DNA of 25,398 nt from CAVLCC01 sp963624975 (GTDB lineage: Bacteria > Actinomycetota > Coriobacteriia > Coriobacteriales > CADBOM01): positions 1 through 25,398 of the forward strand of contig CAVFRF010000099.1 of assembly GCA_963624975.1 (NCBI GenBank), in the 5' to 3' direction. Position numbers and translations under genes: made by a program. Below the pieces are notes generated by a model that was given only the letters and a program-made list of their open reading frames with translations, made no database searches and was not told the DNA's origin. Below are positions 6,438 to 13,261 of this stretch, one piece after another (position 1 is the stretch's first letter; every line of letters starts with the position of its first letter).

Positions 6438-6477
6438 GCGCGACGCGAGATTCAGACCCCGGAAAAAGGAGAGCGCA

Positions 6478-6813
6478 ATGGACGAGCTTATCAAGAACGT
6501 CGAAAAGGAAAAGACCTTCAGGCTCCTAGACCTCGTGCAGGTCGAGGAGGGGCAGGTGGTGAGCTGCACGCTGTCGCAGCGTCCCGGCTGCAAGATGACG
6601 GTGATAGCGGTCGACGCCGGCGAGGGCATGTCGACCCACGCTGCTTCGGGAGACGCGCTCGTGACTATCCTGGAAGGCACGGGCGAGTTTACCATCAACG
6701 GAGTTGCCCACGAGCTGCATGCTGGCGACTCCATCGTGATGCCGGCGGGGGCGCCGCACTCGGTACGCGGAGTCACGGCGTTCAAGTTCCTGCTGGTCGT
6801 CGTAAAACCGTAG
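6478..6813 (+). CDS. Small single-domain cupin protein (second of a tandem pair)
   Basis: A 111-residue cupin. Motif 1 reads AGEGMSTHAASGDALVTILE with one clear histidine (H54) and the expected glutamate before a glycine (E66-G67), and motif 2 reads GDSIVMPAGAPHSVRG with H94. The usual second histidine of motif 1 is alanine. AAAAAGGAGAG directly upstream supports the ATG at 6478; the frame is open further upstream but only through the end of the first cupin gene. The two cupins share fold and size but only limited sequence, so they are likely old duplicates or a functional pair. Small cupins of this kind are often annotated as sugar- or aromatic-metabolism accessory proteins, but nothing nearby identifies a pathway. 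Confidence 0.75.
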   Translation: MDELIKNVEKEKTFRLLDLVQVEEGQVVSCTLSQRPGCKMTVIAVDAGEGMSTHAASGDALVTILEGTGEFTINGVAHELHAGDSIVMPAGAPHSVRGVTAFKFLLVVVKP

Positions 6814-6988
6814 CGCCGTGGTATTGCCGTGCTGCCAGCTCGGCAACGCATGGGCGTAGACATCGGGTTTCTGTTTCCCAACCACATTCCGTTTCGCATA
6901 TACTCTTGTAGAAGTTCGTGCCAGCGTTGCAGGGATGCCCTTGCCAAGTCCTTGGGTATCTCCTGCATCGGCGAGAAAGGAAATGCCA

Positions 6989-7999
6989 ATGTTTTGCACC
7001 AATTGCGGAAGCCCCGTGCCCGACGGAGCGTCTTTCTGCACCAATTGCGGGACACCGGTTAGCGCGCAGGGTGGGGCTGGCGCGGCGGCAGCTGTAGACG
7101 CGCCCGGTCAGATGGGGGAGAAGGAGGTCGCCGCTCCCGTCTCGCAGCAAGCGCCTTTTGCGCCAGAGCCGGCGGTTCCCGCTACCGAGCCTGCCGCCTC
7201 TGCATTTGACCCGGCTGCGAACTACGGCACCGGCGCTGCCGCGAGCATGCCCGGAGTAGGGCCGCAGTTCGGAGACGACGTTGCCTCCCCGAATGCCCAG
7301 CCTGCGAACGCTGCTCCCGCGGGGCAGACGTACGCCACGCCGCAATATGGAGCTGCACCCGTTCAAGGACAGCAGCCCCAGGGCCAGCCGTATGTTGGCG
7401 GCGATGCCCAGTACGGCAATGCCCAATATGGATCGCCGCAGTACGGCTATGCAAACATGCAGCAGCCCGCGATGCAGACCCCTCAGCAGAAGAAGAACAG
7501 CAAGCTCGGCATCGTGATAGGCATCGTAGCTGCCGTTGTGGTGGTCGGAATCATAATCGCAGTGCTGGGCCTTGGCAAATGCACGGTCGAAAGCATCAGC
7601 ACCGGCGGCACGTCTACAGGGAGCGCCGGCTCCACCGAGTCTTCGGAGCTTGCAGGGGAGTGGGTTTTCGTGTCGATGTACGAAGACGGCGAGAGCTACA
7701 CGAGCGAGGACCTCGAAGGATATTTCGAGCCCGGAGATGTGTGCTCGCTGTATCTGTACAGCGACGGAAACTTCGACTTCTACGTGTTCGGTGAGTCGGT
7801 GGTCGATTCGTACTCCCAGAGCTTCAGGTGGGAGCCGACTTCGAATGGAATCAGATTCGGCTCCGATGAAGAATGGATTGATGTCAAATACGACTCGTCC
7901 AAGAACCAGATAAACTTCGATGTAGACGGTACGGGGTTTGTGCTCGGTAGGAGCAGCGATTCGACTTCTGGCACGCGTAGCACGAGCGTGACCGTCTAG
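6989..7999 (+). CDS. Zinc-ribbon, single-pass membrane protein with an extracytoplasmic lipocalin-like domain
   Basis: This 336-residue protein starts with a zinc ribbon (MFCTNCGSPVPDGASFCTNC; cysteines at residues 3, 6, 17 and 20). A long linker rich in Ala, Pro, Gln, Tyr and Gly (about 21-170, with AQYG/PQYG-type repeats) follows, then one transmembrane helix (KLGIVIGIVAAVVVVGIII, about 172-195) and a 140-residue C-terminal domain. That domain contains LAGEWVFVSMYEDG and YSDGNFDFYVF, and ends in FVLGRSSDS; this pattern resembles the small lipocalin-like beta domains common in Actinomycetota and Firmicutes membrane proteins. The topology would place the zinc ribbon in the cytoplasm. ATG 6989 is chosen because AAAGGA lies 7 bases upstream and the zinc ribbon begins there; ATG 6983 is only 1 base from that site. 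A TATACT at 6899-6904 could be a -10 element. The function is unknown. Confidence 0.8.
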   Translation: MFCTNCGSPVPDGASFCTNCGTPVSAQGGAGAAAAVDAPGQMGEKEVAAPVSQQAPFAPEPAVPATEPAASAFDPAANYGTGAAASMPGVGPQFGDDVASPNAQPANAAPAGQTYATPQYGAAPVQGQQPQGQPYVGGDAQYGNAQYGSPQYGYANMQQPAMQTPQQKKNSKLGIVIGIVAAVVVVGIIIAVLGLGKCTVESISTGGTSTGSAGSTESSELAGEWVFVSMYEDGESYTSEDLEGYFEPGDVCSLYLYSDGNFDFYVFGESVVDSYSQSFRWEPTSNGIRFGSDEEWIDVKYDSSKNQINFDVDGTGFVLGRSSDSTSGTRSTSVTV

Positions 8000-8223
8000 G
8001 CTTGGACGTAGCGGGAGAGCATGCACCTGGACTGGTCCGTTGGCGGGTCGCTGCGGGAAAATTTATTTTGAAGCTTTGACCCGTTCCCCGAAGGCGAACG
8101 GCACGAACGGAAGCGCATTCGCGGTTTTGAGAAATTGCGAATGCGCTTCTAGCTGGGAAAACGCCGCAAAGTTTTGCAAAATGCCGTTCGCAGGAATAGA
8201 CACGCCCGAAGGCGTGTGCAAGT
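8000..8223. other. Intergenic stretch upstream of the tRNA-tuf operon, with strong inverted repeats
   Basis: No gene is supported between the zinc-ribbon protein and the tRNA promoter. The stretch contains a 13-bp perfect inverted repeat (8110-8122 with 8137-8149) and a 7-bp hairpin with a CGAA loop (8200-8206 with 8211-8217), just upstream of the promoter. Other short self-complementary pieces such as CGCCGCAAAGTTTTGC lie between them. It may act as upstream regulatory DNA, or terminate transcription from the left. Confidence 0.5.
8110..8149. repeat. 13-bp perfect inverted repeat
   Basis: GAAGCGCATTCGC (8110-8122) is the exact reverse complement of 8137-8149, with a 14-base loop. It lies about 75 bp upstream of the tRNA-tuf promoter. 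There is no T-run after it on either strand, so it is not a standard intrinsic terminator. A two-fold protein-binding site is possible. Confidence 0.7.
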
Positions 8224-8252
8224 TTGACGCGAGTTGAGCAAACGTGTAGTAT
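8224..8252 (+). promoter_or_regulatory. Promoter of the tRNA-Tyr/Thr/Met-tuf operon
   Basis: TTGACG (8224-8229), a 17-base spacer, and TAGTAT (8247-8252) form a housekeeping-sigma-type promoter. It precedes tRNA-Tyr by about 65 bases and no other promoter is evident before tuf apart from a TATATA near 8680. Confidence 0.65.
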
Positions 8253-8316
8253 CCCGAATGTCCGAGCGAGAAATCCCGGACAGCAACTTGAAAAGTTTCA
8301 AAGCAAGTTCCTAAAT

Positions 8317-8401
8317 GGGAGTGTGCCCGAGTGGTTAAAGGGGACGGGCTGTAAACCCGTTGACTATGTCTACCATGGTTCGAATCCATGCGCTCCCACC
8401 A
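8317..8401 (+). tRNA. tRNA-Tyr (GTA)
   Basis: The acceptor GGGAGTG (8317-8323) pairs with CGCTCCC before the discriminator A and an encoded CCA. The anticodon arm is ACGGG-CTGTAAA-CCCGT with anticodon GTA at 8351-8353. The length of 85 bases includes the long variable arm expected for tRNA-Tyr. Confidence 0.95.
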
Positions 8402-8408
8402 TTTTTAT

Positions 8409-8484
8409 GCCCGGATAGCTCAGTCGGTAGAGCACTTCGTTGGTAACGAAGAGGTCACCGGTTCAAGTCCGGTTTCGGGCTCCA
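8409..8484 (+). tRNA. tRNA-Thr (GGT)
   Basis: GCCCGGA at the 5' end pairs with TTCGGGC at the 3' end, followed by discriminator T and CCA. The anticodon arm CTTCG-TTGGTAA-CGAAG gives GGT at 8442-8444. It is 7 bases after tRNA-Tyr, so both are on one transcript. Confidence 0.95.
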
Positions 8485-8577
8485 TTCATCAACTCGCGCC
8501 CTCGTGGCGCTTGTTTGGCGTTTGAGGGCTGGAGGCGAGCAGAGGTTCGCTAGGCAGTCCGGATGGCTAGCAGGAAC

Positions 8578-8654
8578 GGCGGTGTAGCTCAGTTGGTTAG
8601 AGCGCACGGTTCATACCCGTGTTGTCACTGGTTCGAGTCCAGTCACCGCTACCA
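8578..8654 (+). tRNA. tRNA-Met (CAT), elongator type
   Basis: GGCGGTG pairs with CACCGCT (first pair G-U), followed by discriminator A and CCA. The anticodon arm CACGG-TTCATAC-CCGTG contains CAT. It lacks the three G-C pairs at the base of the anticodon stem that mark initiator tRNA, so an elongator is more likely. It is about 95 bases after tRNA-Thr and 125 before tuf. Confidence 0.92.
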
Positions 8655-8778
8655 GCCGTGCCAAGTCAAGAACGCCTCTATATAGCGAGTTCGCATTCAT
8701 GCGAGGTTTCGCAAGCAAATCAATAGTGCAAGCAAAGAATCAGTTTGTTGGTAAAAGTCTTCTTGAAGGAGGAGCAAA

Positions 8779-9981
8779 ATGGCGAAAGAGCATTTCGAGC
8801 GCACTAAGCCGCATGTGAACATCGGCACCATCGGACACGTCGACCACGGCAAGACCACTCTTACCGCGGCCATCTCCAAGACCCTGTCCGACAACGACGG
8901 TTCGCACGGAACCGCACATGCAGACTTCACTGCGTTTGAGGACATCGACAAGGCTCCCGAGGAGCGCGAGCGCGGCATCACGATTTCGATCGCTCACATC
9001 GAGTACGAGACCGACAGCCGTCACTATGCACACGTCGACTGCCCCGGCCACGCCGACTACATCAAGAACATGATCACCGGTGCTGCCCAGATGGACGGCG
9101 CAATCCTGGTTATCGCCGCAACCGACGGCCCCATGGCTCAGACCCGCGAGCACATCCTGCTTGCCCGTCAGGTGGGCGTGCCCTACATCGTGGTGTTCCT
9201 CAACAAGTGCGACATGGTCGACGACGAGGAGCTCATCGAGCTGGTCGAGATGGAGACCCGCGAGCTGCTCAACGAGTACGAGTTCCCGGGAGACGATCTG
9301 CCGATCATCAAGGGTTCCGCTCTGAAGGCCCTCGAGGGCGACAAGGAGTGGCAGGAGAAGATCTGGGAGCTCATGGATGCTGTGGACAGCTACATCCCCG
9401 AGCCCGACCGCGAGACCGACAAGCCCTTCCTGATGGCTGTCGAGGACATCTTCACCATCACCGGTCGTGGCACCGTGGCCACCGGCCGTGTCGAGCGTGG
9501 CACCATCCACATGAACGACGAGATCGAGATCGTCGGCATCAAGGAGACCGCCAAGACCGTGTGCACCGGCGTTGAGATGTTCCGCAAGATTCTGGACGAG
9601 GCACAGGCTGGCGACAACGTGGGCATCCTGCTCCGTGGCACCAAGCGCGAGGATATCGTTCGTGGCCAGGTTCTCTGCAAGCCCGGTTCGGTGACCCCGC
9701 ACACCAAGTTCAAGGGTCAGGTTTACGTCCTTACCAAGGACGAGGGCGGACGTCACACCCCGTTCTTCGACGGATATCGTCCCCAGTTCTACTTCCGTAC
9801 CACCGACGTTACCGGTGTCGTGAAGCTGCCTGAGGGCACCGAGATGGTTATGCCTGGCGACAACGTGGAGATCGAGGGCGACCTCATCTGCCCGATTGCC
9901 ATGGAGGAGGGCCTCCGCTTCGCTATCCGCGAGGGTGGCCGTACCGTCGGCTCTGGTCGTGTGACCAAGATCATCGAGTAG
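8779..9981 (+). CDS. tuf: Translation elongation factor EF-Tu
   Basis: This 400-residue GTPase delivers aminoacyl-tRNA to the ribosome. All GTP-binding motifs are visible: G1 GHVDHGKT (residues 19-26), the switch I threonine in RGIT (T68), G3 DCPGH (87-91), G4 NKCD (142-145) and G5 GSAL. Domains 2 and 3 follow and end with MEEGLRFAIREGGRTVGSGR and VTKIIE. AAGGAGGAGC precedes the ATG at a standard distance. It stands apart from the rpsL-rpsG-fusA cluster at the right of the window and instead follows three tRNA genes, as tufB does in E. coli. A strong terminator follows. Confidence 0.99.
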   Translation: MAKEHFERTKPHVNIGTIGHVDHGKTTLTAAISKTLSDNDGSHGTAHADFTAFEDIDKAPEERERGITISIAHIEYETDSRHYAHVDCPGHADYIKNMITGAAQMDGAILVIAATDGPMAQTREHILLARQVGVPYIVVFLNKCDMVDDEELIELVEMETRELLNEYEFPGDDLPIIKGSALKALEGDKEWQEKIWELMDAVDSYIPEPDRETDKPFLMAVEDIFTITGRGTVATGRVERGTIHMNDEIEIVGIKETAKTVCTGVEMFRKILDEAQAGDNVGILLRGTKREDIVRGQVLCKPGSVTPHTKFKGQVYVLTKDEGGRHTPFFDGYRPQFYFRTTDVTGVVKLPEGTEMVMPGDNVEIEGDLICPIAMEEGLRFAIREGGRTVGSGRVTKIIE

Positions 9982-10012
9982 AATTGCTGCCTGCTCAGCG
10001 TTAGACCTTCTA

Positions 10013-10042
10013 GAGGACCCGGTTTGTGCCGGGTCCTCTTTT
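10013..10042 (+). terminator. Strong intrinsic terminator after tuf
   Basis: GAGGACCCGG (10013-10022) pairs perfectly with CCGGGTCCTC (10029-10038) across a 6-base loop and is followed by TTTT. It lies about 30 bases after the tuf stop and separates it from rpmG. Confidence 0.93.
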
Positions 10043-10047
10043 GAGGG

Positions 10048-10108
10048 GCAGTTTTAACTGCATCCAAATGGCATGTATCAGGATATATGCCCGTCGGCGT
10101 GCCATTTG
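10048..10108. repeat. Two inverted repeats between tuf and rpmG
   Basis: GCAGTT (10048-10053) with AACTGC (10056-10061) forms a compact palindrome. CAAATGGCA (10065-10073) with TGCCATTTG (10100-10108) forms a 9-bp stem. They lie upstream of the rpmG promoter, so they may affect promoter activity or be transcribed only by read-through from tuf. Confidence 0.5.
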
Positions 10109-10128
10109 TAACGGATGCCCGATAATTG

Positions 10129-10157
10129 TTGACGCAAGCCACGTCGTTTAGTAGTTT
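10129..10157 (+). promoter_or_regulatory. Promoter of the rpmG-trnW-secE-nusG-rplKA operon
   Basis: TTGACG (10129-10134), a 17-base spacer, and TAGTTT (10152-10157) lie about 45 bases upstream of rpmG. The -10 is less canonical than the -35. It is the only good candidate between the tuf terminator and rpmG. Confidence 0.55.
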
Positions 10158-10200
10158 CTAATGATGTGTCTAGCGTTTGTATCTGTAAGTAGGAGGATCA

Positions 10201-10350
10201 ATGCGTACCCTGGTCACCCTCGCCTGCACCGAGTGCAAGCGTCGTAACTACACGACCAAGAAGAACAAGCAGAACAACCCCGATCGCATCGAGTTCAAGA
10301 AGTACTGCAAGTGGTGTGGTCATCATACGCTGCACAAGGAAACCCGCTAG
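10201..10350 (+). CDS. rpmG: 50S ribosomal protein L33
   Basis: A 49-residue, highly basic protein beginning MRTLVTLACTECKRRNYTTK. The two CxxC pairs (CTEC at about 9-12 and CKWC near 36-39) form the zinc ribbon of the zinc-binding L33 form, as opposed to the cysteine-free form. L33 binds 23S rRNA near the E site. TAGGAGGATCA places a good ribosome-binding site before the ATG. It is followed by tRNA-Trp and secE, the arrangement common in Actinomycetota and many Firmicutes. Confidence 0.97.
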   Translation: MRTLVTLACTECKRRNYTTKKNKQNNPDRIEFKKYCKWCGHHTLHKETR

Positions 10351-10369
10351 GGTTTCGCTTTCGCTGAAC

Positions 10370-10445
<76 letters not shown>

Positions 10446-10482
10446 TTTTTTGTTATCTTGCGAACATGATCGGAATTTGTTA

Positions 10483-10959
10483 ATGGCAAAGCAAACCAGA
10501 GCTCAGAGAAAGAAGCAGAAGCAGCATATGTCCCCGGCTCCCGTCGACGCCAGCGTTGTCGAGGAGGACGGGGTTTCTGTCGTTATGGCAGATGAAGCCG
10601 AGGGATCGGCTGCTGCCGAGACAGCAGAGGTTGCAGATGCAGCCAAGGCCGAGAAACTGGCAGAGCGCGAGGCTAAGGAACAGGCCAAGCGCGTAGAGCG
10701 CGCCAAGAAGGCGCAGGCCAAGGCCGAAGCCAAGAAGAACAAGAAGGAGCGCAAGGGCCCCAAGTTCTTCTGGAAGCTCGTCGACTATTTCAAGAACGTC
10801 AAAGTCGAGATGAAGAGGGTCGTGTGGCCCTCGAAGAAGGAAGTTGGACGCATGAGCGCCGTCGTGATTTTCGCGCTGGTGTTCTTCGGCGTCCTCATCT
10901 ACGTGGTGGACTCCATCGTCGTTCCCCTGCTCGACCTGTATTCTTCGCTGGGGGGATAG
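10483..10959 (+). CDS. secE: Preprotein translocase subunit SecE
   Basis: This 158-residue protein carries the SecE core at its C-terminus: the amphipathic helix VKVEMKRVVWPSKKEVGRMS and one transmembrane segment (AVVIFALVFFGVLIYVVDSI, about 125-148). SecE clamps SecY in the protein-conducting channel. The N-terminal 95 residues are hydrophilic and rich in Lys, Ala, Glu and Arg, an extension typical of actinobacterial SecE. ATG 10483 is chosen as the likely start; upstream TTG codons are in frame (10450, 10477) and no strong ribosome-binding site marks any of them. Only 6 bases separate its stop from nusG, so the two are cotranscribed. Confidence 0.93.
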   Translation: MAKQTRAQRKKQKQHMSPAPVDASVVEEDGVSVVMADEAEGSAAAETAEVADAAKAEKLAEREAKEQAKRVERAKKAQAKAEAKKNKKERKGPKFFWKLVDYFKNVKVEMKRVVWPSKKEVGRMSAVVIFALVFFGVLIYVVDSIVVPLLDLYSSLGG

Positions 10960-10965
10960 CGCAAC

Positions 10966-11502
10966 ATGGGTAAAAGATGGTATGTGCTTCATACCTATTC
11001 TGGCTACGAGAACAAGGTAAAGGACAACCTGCATCACAGGGTCGAGTCCGATGGTCTGCAGGACTTCATCACCGATGTTCAGATTCCGATGGAAGAGGTT
11101 ACCGAAATCAAGGAGGGCGGCCGCAAGGTCACTTCCGACAAGAAGGTCTTCCCGGGCTACGTTCTGGTGAAAATGGAACTCGATAACCACACGTGGGGCG
11201 TTGTGCGCAACACTCCGGGCGTGACAGGCTTCGTTGGAGCCGAGGGCAAGCCCATTCCGCTTACGCGTGAGGAATACAACAAGATCATGGGCGGGAATAA
11301 GACGCACAACGTTCCCAAGAAGACCAGCACCGACCTCGTCGTGGGTCAGGCCGTCAAGGTTACCTCTGGTCCTCTTGCCGAGTTCGATGGCGTGGTGAGC
11401 GAGGTGCTCCCCGAGGCTGGCAAGGTCAAGGTCATGGTCTCCATCTTTGGCAGGGAAACCCCGGTCGAGCTTGGCTTCGACCAGGTTGCCAAAGACGATT
11501 AG
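10966..11502 (+). CDS. nusG: Transcription termination/antitermination protein NusG
   Basis: The 178-residue protein starts MGKRWYVLHTYSGYENKVKD, the standard NGN domain that binds the RNA polymerase clamp (residues 1 to about 120), and ends with a KOW domain (TSGPLAEFDGVVSEVLPEAG, about 127-178) that contacts S10 or Rho. Its length matches the family. It follows secE by 6 bases. Its binding partner, the RNA polymerase beta/beta' clamp, is encoded a few kilobases downstream. Confidence 0.98.
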   Translation: MGKRWYVLHTYSGYENKVKDNLHHRVESDGLQDFITDVQIPMEEVTEIKEGGRKVTSDKKVFPGYVLVKMELDNHTWGVVRNTPGVTGFVGAEGKPIPLTREEYNKIMGGNKTHNVPKKTSTDLVVGQAVKVTSGPLAEFDGVVSEVLPEAGKVKVMVSIFGRETPVELGFDQVAKDD

Positions 11503-11515
11503 GCTGCAAACTCCG

Positions 11516-11578
11516 AGTCGGCTATGCGCCCCGGTGCAAATCTGCACACTGGGGAAGCTTCTCGCATTGCCGACTTTT
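11516..11578 (+). promoter_or_regulatory. Large structured hairpin with T-tract between nusG and rplK (attenuator or terminator)
   Basis: AGTCGGC (11516-11522) pairs with GCCGACT (11569-11575), then GCG (11526-11528) with CGC (11563-11565), then CCCC with GGGG, then GTGCA with TGCAC, forming one long interrupted stem followed by TTTT. It lies in the 159-bp gap before rplK. It may terminate part of the nusG transcript, or be the target of feedback control; L1/L11-type autoregulation is known for this operon but no specific site can be assigned here. Confidence 0.55.
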
Positions 11579-11661
11579 CCATAGGCAGATGCAGTAAGAG
11601 CAAACGAGTCTGTTGCGAATAACATGCGACGGACACTACAAGCAAAGGAAGAGTGCGAAAG

Positions 11662-12135
11662 ATGGCCAAGAAAGTTACCGGCTTCATCAAGCTGCAGATT
11701 CCGGGTGGTCAGGCAACTCCTGCACCTCCGGTAGGACCGGCACTTGGTGCCAACGGCGTGAACATCATGCAGTTCTGCCAGGCGTTCAACGCCCAGACGC
11801 AGGACAAGCAGGGCACCGTCATTCCTGTCGAGATCACCGTCTACGAAGACAAGACCTTCGACTTCGTGTGCAAGACCCCGCCTGCGGCATTCCTCATCAA
11901 GGAAGCCCTGGGCATTCAGTCTGGCTCCGGCGTGCCCCACACCGAGAAGGTTGGAGAGCTTACGCAGGATCAGCTCCGTCAGATCGCCGAGATCAAGATG
12001 CCCGACCTCAACGCCAACGACATCGATGCTGCCATGAAGATCGTTCAGGGCACCGCTCGTTCGATGGGCGTCCGCGTGGAGGGCGTTGCCGATACCGGCG
12101 TTTACGAGACGCGCAAGCGCAAGGGCAAGAAGTAA
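11662..12135 (+). CDS. rplK: 50S ribosomal protein L11
   Basis: A 157-residue L11, which with 23S rRNA forms the GTPase-associated centre. The N-terminal domain has the proline-rich PGGQATPAPPVGPALG segment (about residues 17-32), where thiostrepton binds in sensitive species, and the C-terminal domain has GTARSMGVRVEG. The start is placed at ATG 11662 because AAAGGAAGAG precedes it and MAKKVTGF is the usual beginning; a GTG at 11653 is also in frame. A basic tail of about 15 residues (ETRKRKGKK at the end) makes it slightly longer than the common 141-residue form. It is followed by rplA. Confidence 0.98.
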   Translation: MAKKVTGFIKLQIPGGQATPAPPVGPALGANGVNIMQFCQAFNAQTQDKQGTVIPVEITVYEDKTFDFVCKTPPAAFLIKEALGIQSGSGVPHTEKVGELTQDQLRQIAEIKMPDLNANDIDAAMKIVQGTARSMGVRVEGVADTGVYETRKRKGKK

Positions 12136-12204
12136 GGCTTTAGCCTGCGCAAGTATAGTGGAAGGGCCGGCATGGCCCGCGACTAACCACGAGAAGGAGA
12201 AAAC

Positions 12205-12903
12205 ATGCCGAAGTTTGGAAAGAACCACAGGAACGCAGCCGCAAAGATCGACTCCAAGAAGCTGTATACGCCCTCCGAGGCCATTCAGCTTGTTGGAGAG
12301 GCGAAGTATGCCAAGTTCGATGAGACCGTCGAGGTGCACGTGCGACTGGGCATCGACACCCGTCAGGCTGACCAGCAGGTGAGGGGATCCATCTCCCTTC
12401 CCAACGGAATCGGCAAGTCGGTTCGCGTCGCAGTGTTCGCCGAGGGCGACAAGGCACGCGAGGCTCAGGAGGCCGGTGCCGACATCGTGGGCAGCGACGA
12501 CCTGGTTGCCGATATCCAGAACGGAATGCTCGACTTCGACGCTACCGTGGCTACTCCCGACATGATGTCGAAGGTCGGACGCCTCGGACGTATCCTCGGC
12601 CCGCACAGCCTGATGCCCAACCCCAAGCTGGGCACCGTGACCAACGACGTTGCCAAGATCGTGTCCGAGCTCAAGGCCGGTCGCGTCGAGTATCGTGCTG
12701 ACAAGTTCGGCATCGTTCACGTGCCGATCGGAAAGGTCTCCTTTGCCCCCGAGGCTCTCAAGGAGAACTACAACGCCCTGCTCTCCGAGCTTCTGAGGGT
12801 CAAGCCCTCCTCGGCAAAGGGTCGTTACGTGAAGTCGGTTACGGTGGCCAGCACCATGGGACCTGGTGTGCATATCGATCCGAACAACGCGGTGGAGAAG
12901 TAG
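12205..12903 (+). CDS. rplA: 50S ribosomal protein L1
   Basis: This 232-residue protein has the full two-domain L1 fold, starting MPKFGKNHRNAAAKID and including the conserved MPNPKLGTVTNDVAKIV segment and the C-terminal KGRYVKSVTVASTMGPGVHI. L1 forms the mobile stalk that guides E-site tRNA out of the ribosome and in many bacteria represses its own operon by binding its mRNA. A small hairpin (GGGCC 12164-12168 with GGCCC 12174-12178) lies in the leader just before the GAGAAGGAG ribosome-binding site, but whether L1 binds it is not known. A strong terminator follows the gene. Confidence 0.98.
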   Translation: MPKFGKNHRNAAAKIDSKKLYTPSEAIQLVGEAKYAKFDETVEVHVRLGIDTRQADQQVRGSISLPNGIGKSVRVAVFAEGDKAREAQEAGADIVGSDDLVADIQNGMLDFDATVATPDMMSKVGRLGRILGPHSLMPNPKLGTVTNDVAKIVSELKAGRVEYRADKFGIVHVPIGKVSFAPEALKENYNALLSELLRVKPSSAKGRYVKSVTVASTMGPGVHIDPNNAVEK

Positions 12904-12945
12904 TTTCTAGCCTGGTTGCTATTCGGATATAACCGTTTGCGTGTT

Positions 12946-12987
12946 AAAGCGGGAACCGTGGTTGACGCGGTTCCCGCTTTGTTTTTT
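12946..12987 (+). terminator. Strong intrinsic terminator after rplA
   Basis: AAAGCGGGAACCG (12946-12958) pairs perfectly with CGGTTCCCGCTTT (12968-12980) across a 9-base loop, followed by GTTTTTT. It separates the rplKA transcript from rplJL, so the stalk protein genes form their own unit. Confidence 0.95.
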
Positions 12988-13042
12988 AATGTCATAGGTT
13001 TGCTGAGCGTAAGCAGGCAAATCGATTGTATATAAACTGCCC

Positions 13043-13167
13043 AAGACAGCCGGTGCATGCCAAGCGTGCTTAAATGGAGTTTACCAGCCTGCCGAGGTGG
13101 TCGACAAGATAATTGGTGCTCACCAGGAATTATCGACGGCCCCCGCTGGACAGTGGAGGCCGTTTTT
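13043..13167 (+). promoter_or_regulatory. L10-type leader of rplJL with terminator-like attenuator
   Basis: The stretch beginning AAGACAGCCGGTGC and continuing to CCAGCCTGCCGAGGTGG (about 13043-13100) has the conserved pattern of the ribosomal protein L10 leader, to which the L10-L12 complex binds to repress its own operon. It is followed by a stem (GATAATT 13108-13114 and GGTG 13115-13118 with CACC 13121-13124 and AATTATC 13128-13134) and then by ACGGCC (13136-13141) pairing with GGCCGT (13158-13163) and a TTTTT run. The last hairpin looks like an intrinsic terminator, so control may be by attenuation. Confidence 0.7.
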
Positions 13168-13261
13168 GCTGTTGCCCAACAATTTGCAGCAAACGGCTTC
13201 TCGGCCGACCTTGCAAAGATACGGCAAGGTCACGAGAAGACGAGGGGAGGTGTATAGAGGT

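Noticed and set aside
4641..7055. Long minus-strand open frame opposite the transporter and cupins
   Set aside because: Shadow of GC-rich coding sequence; the plus-strand genes carry strong family motifs.
8063..8389. Minus-strand ORF overlapping tRNA-Tyr
   Set aside because: It runs into a clear tRNA gene and lies over inverted repeats; no start signal or family.
10480..12873. Long minus-strand open frame opposite secE, nusG, rplK and rplA
   Set aside because: Covers four clear genes on the plus strand and has no independent signal.
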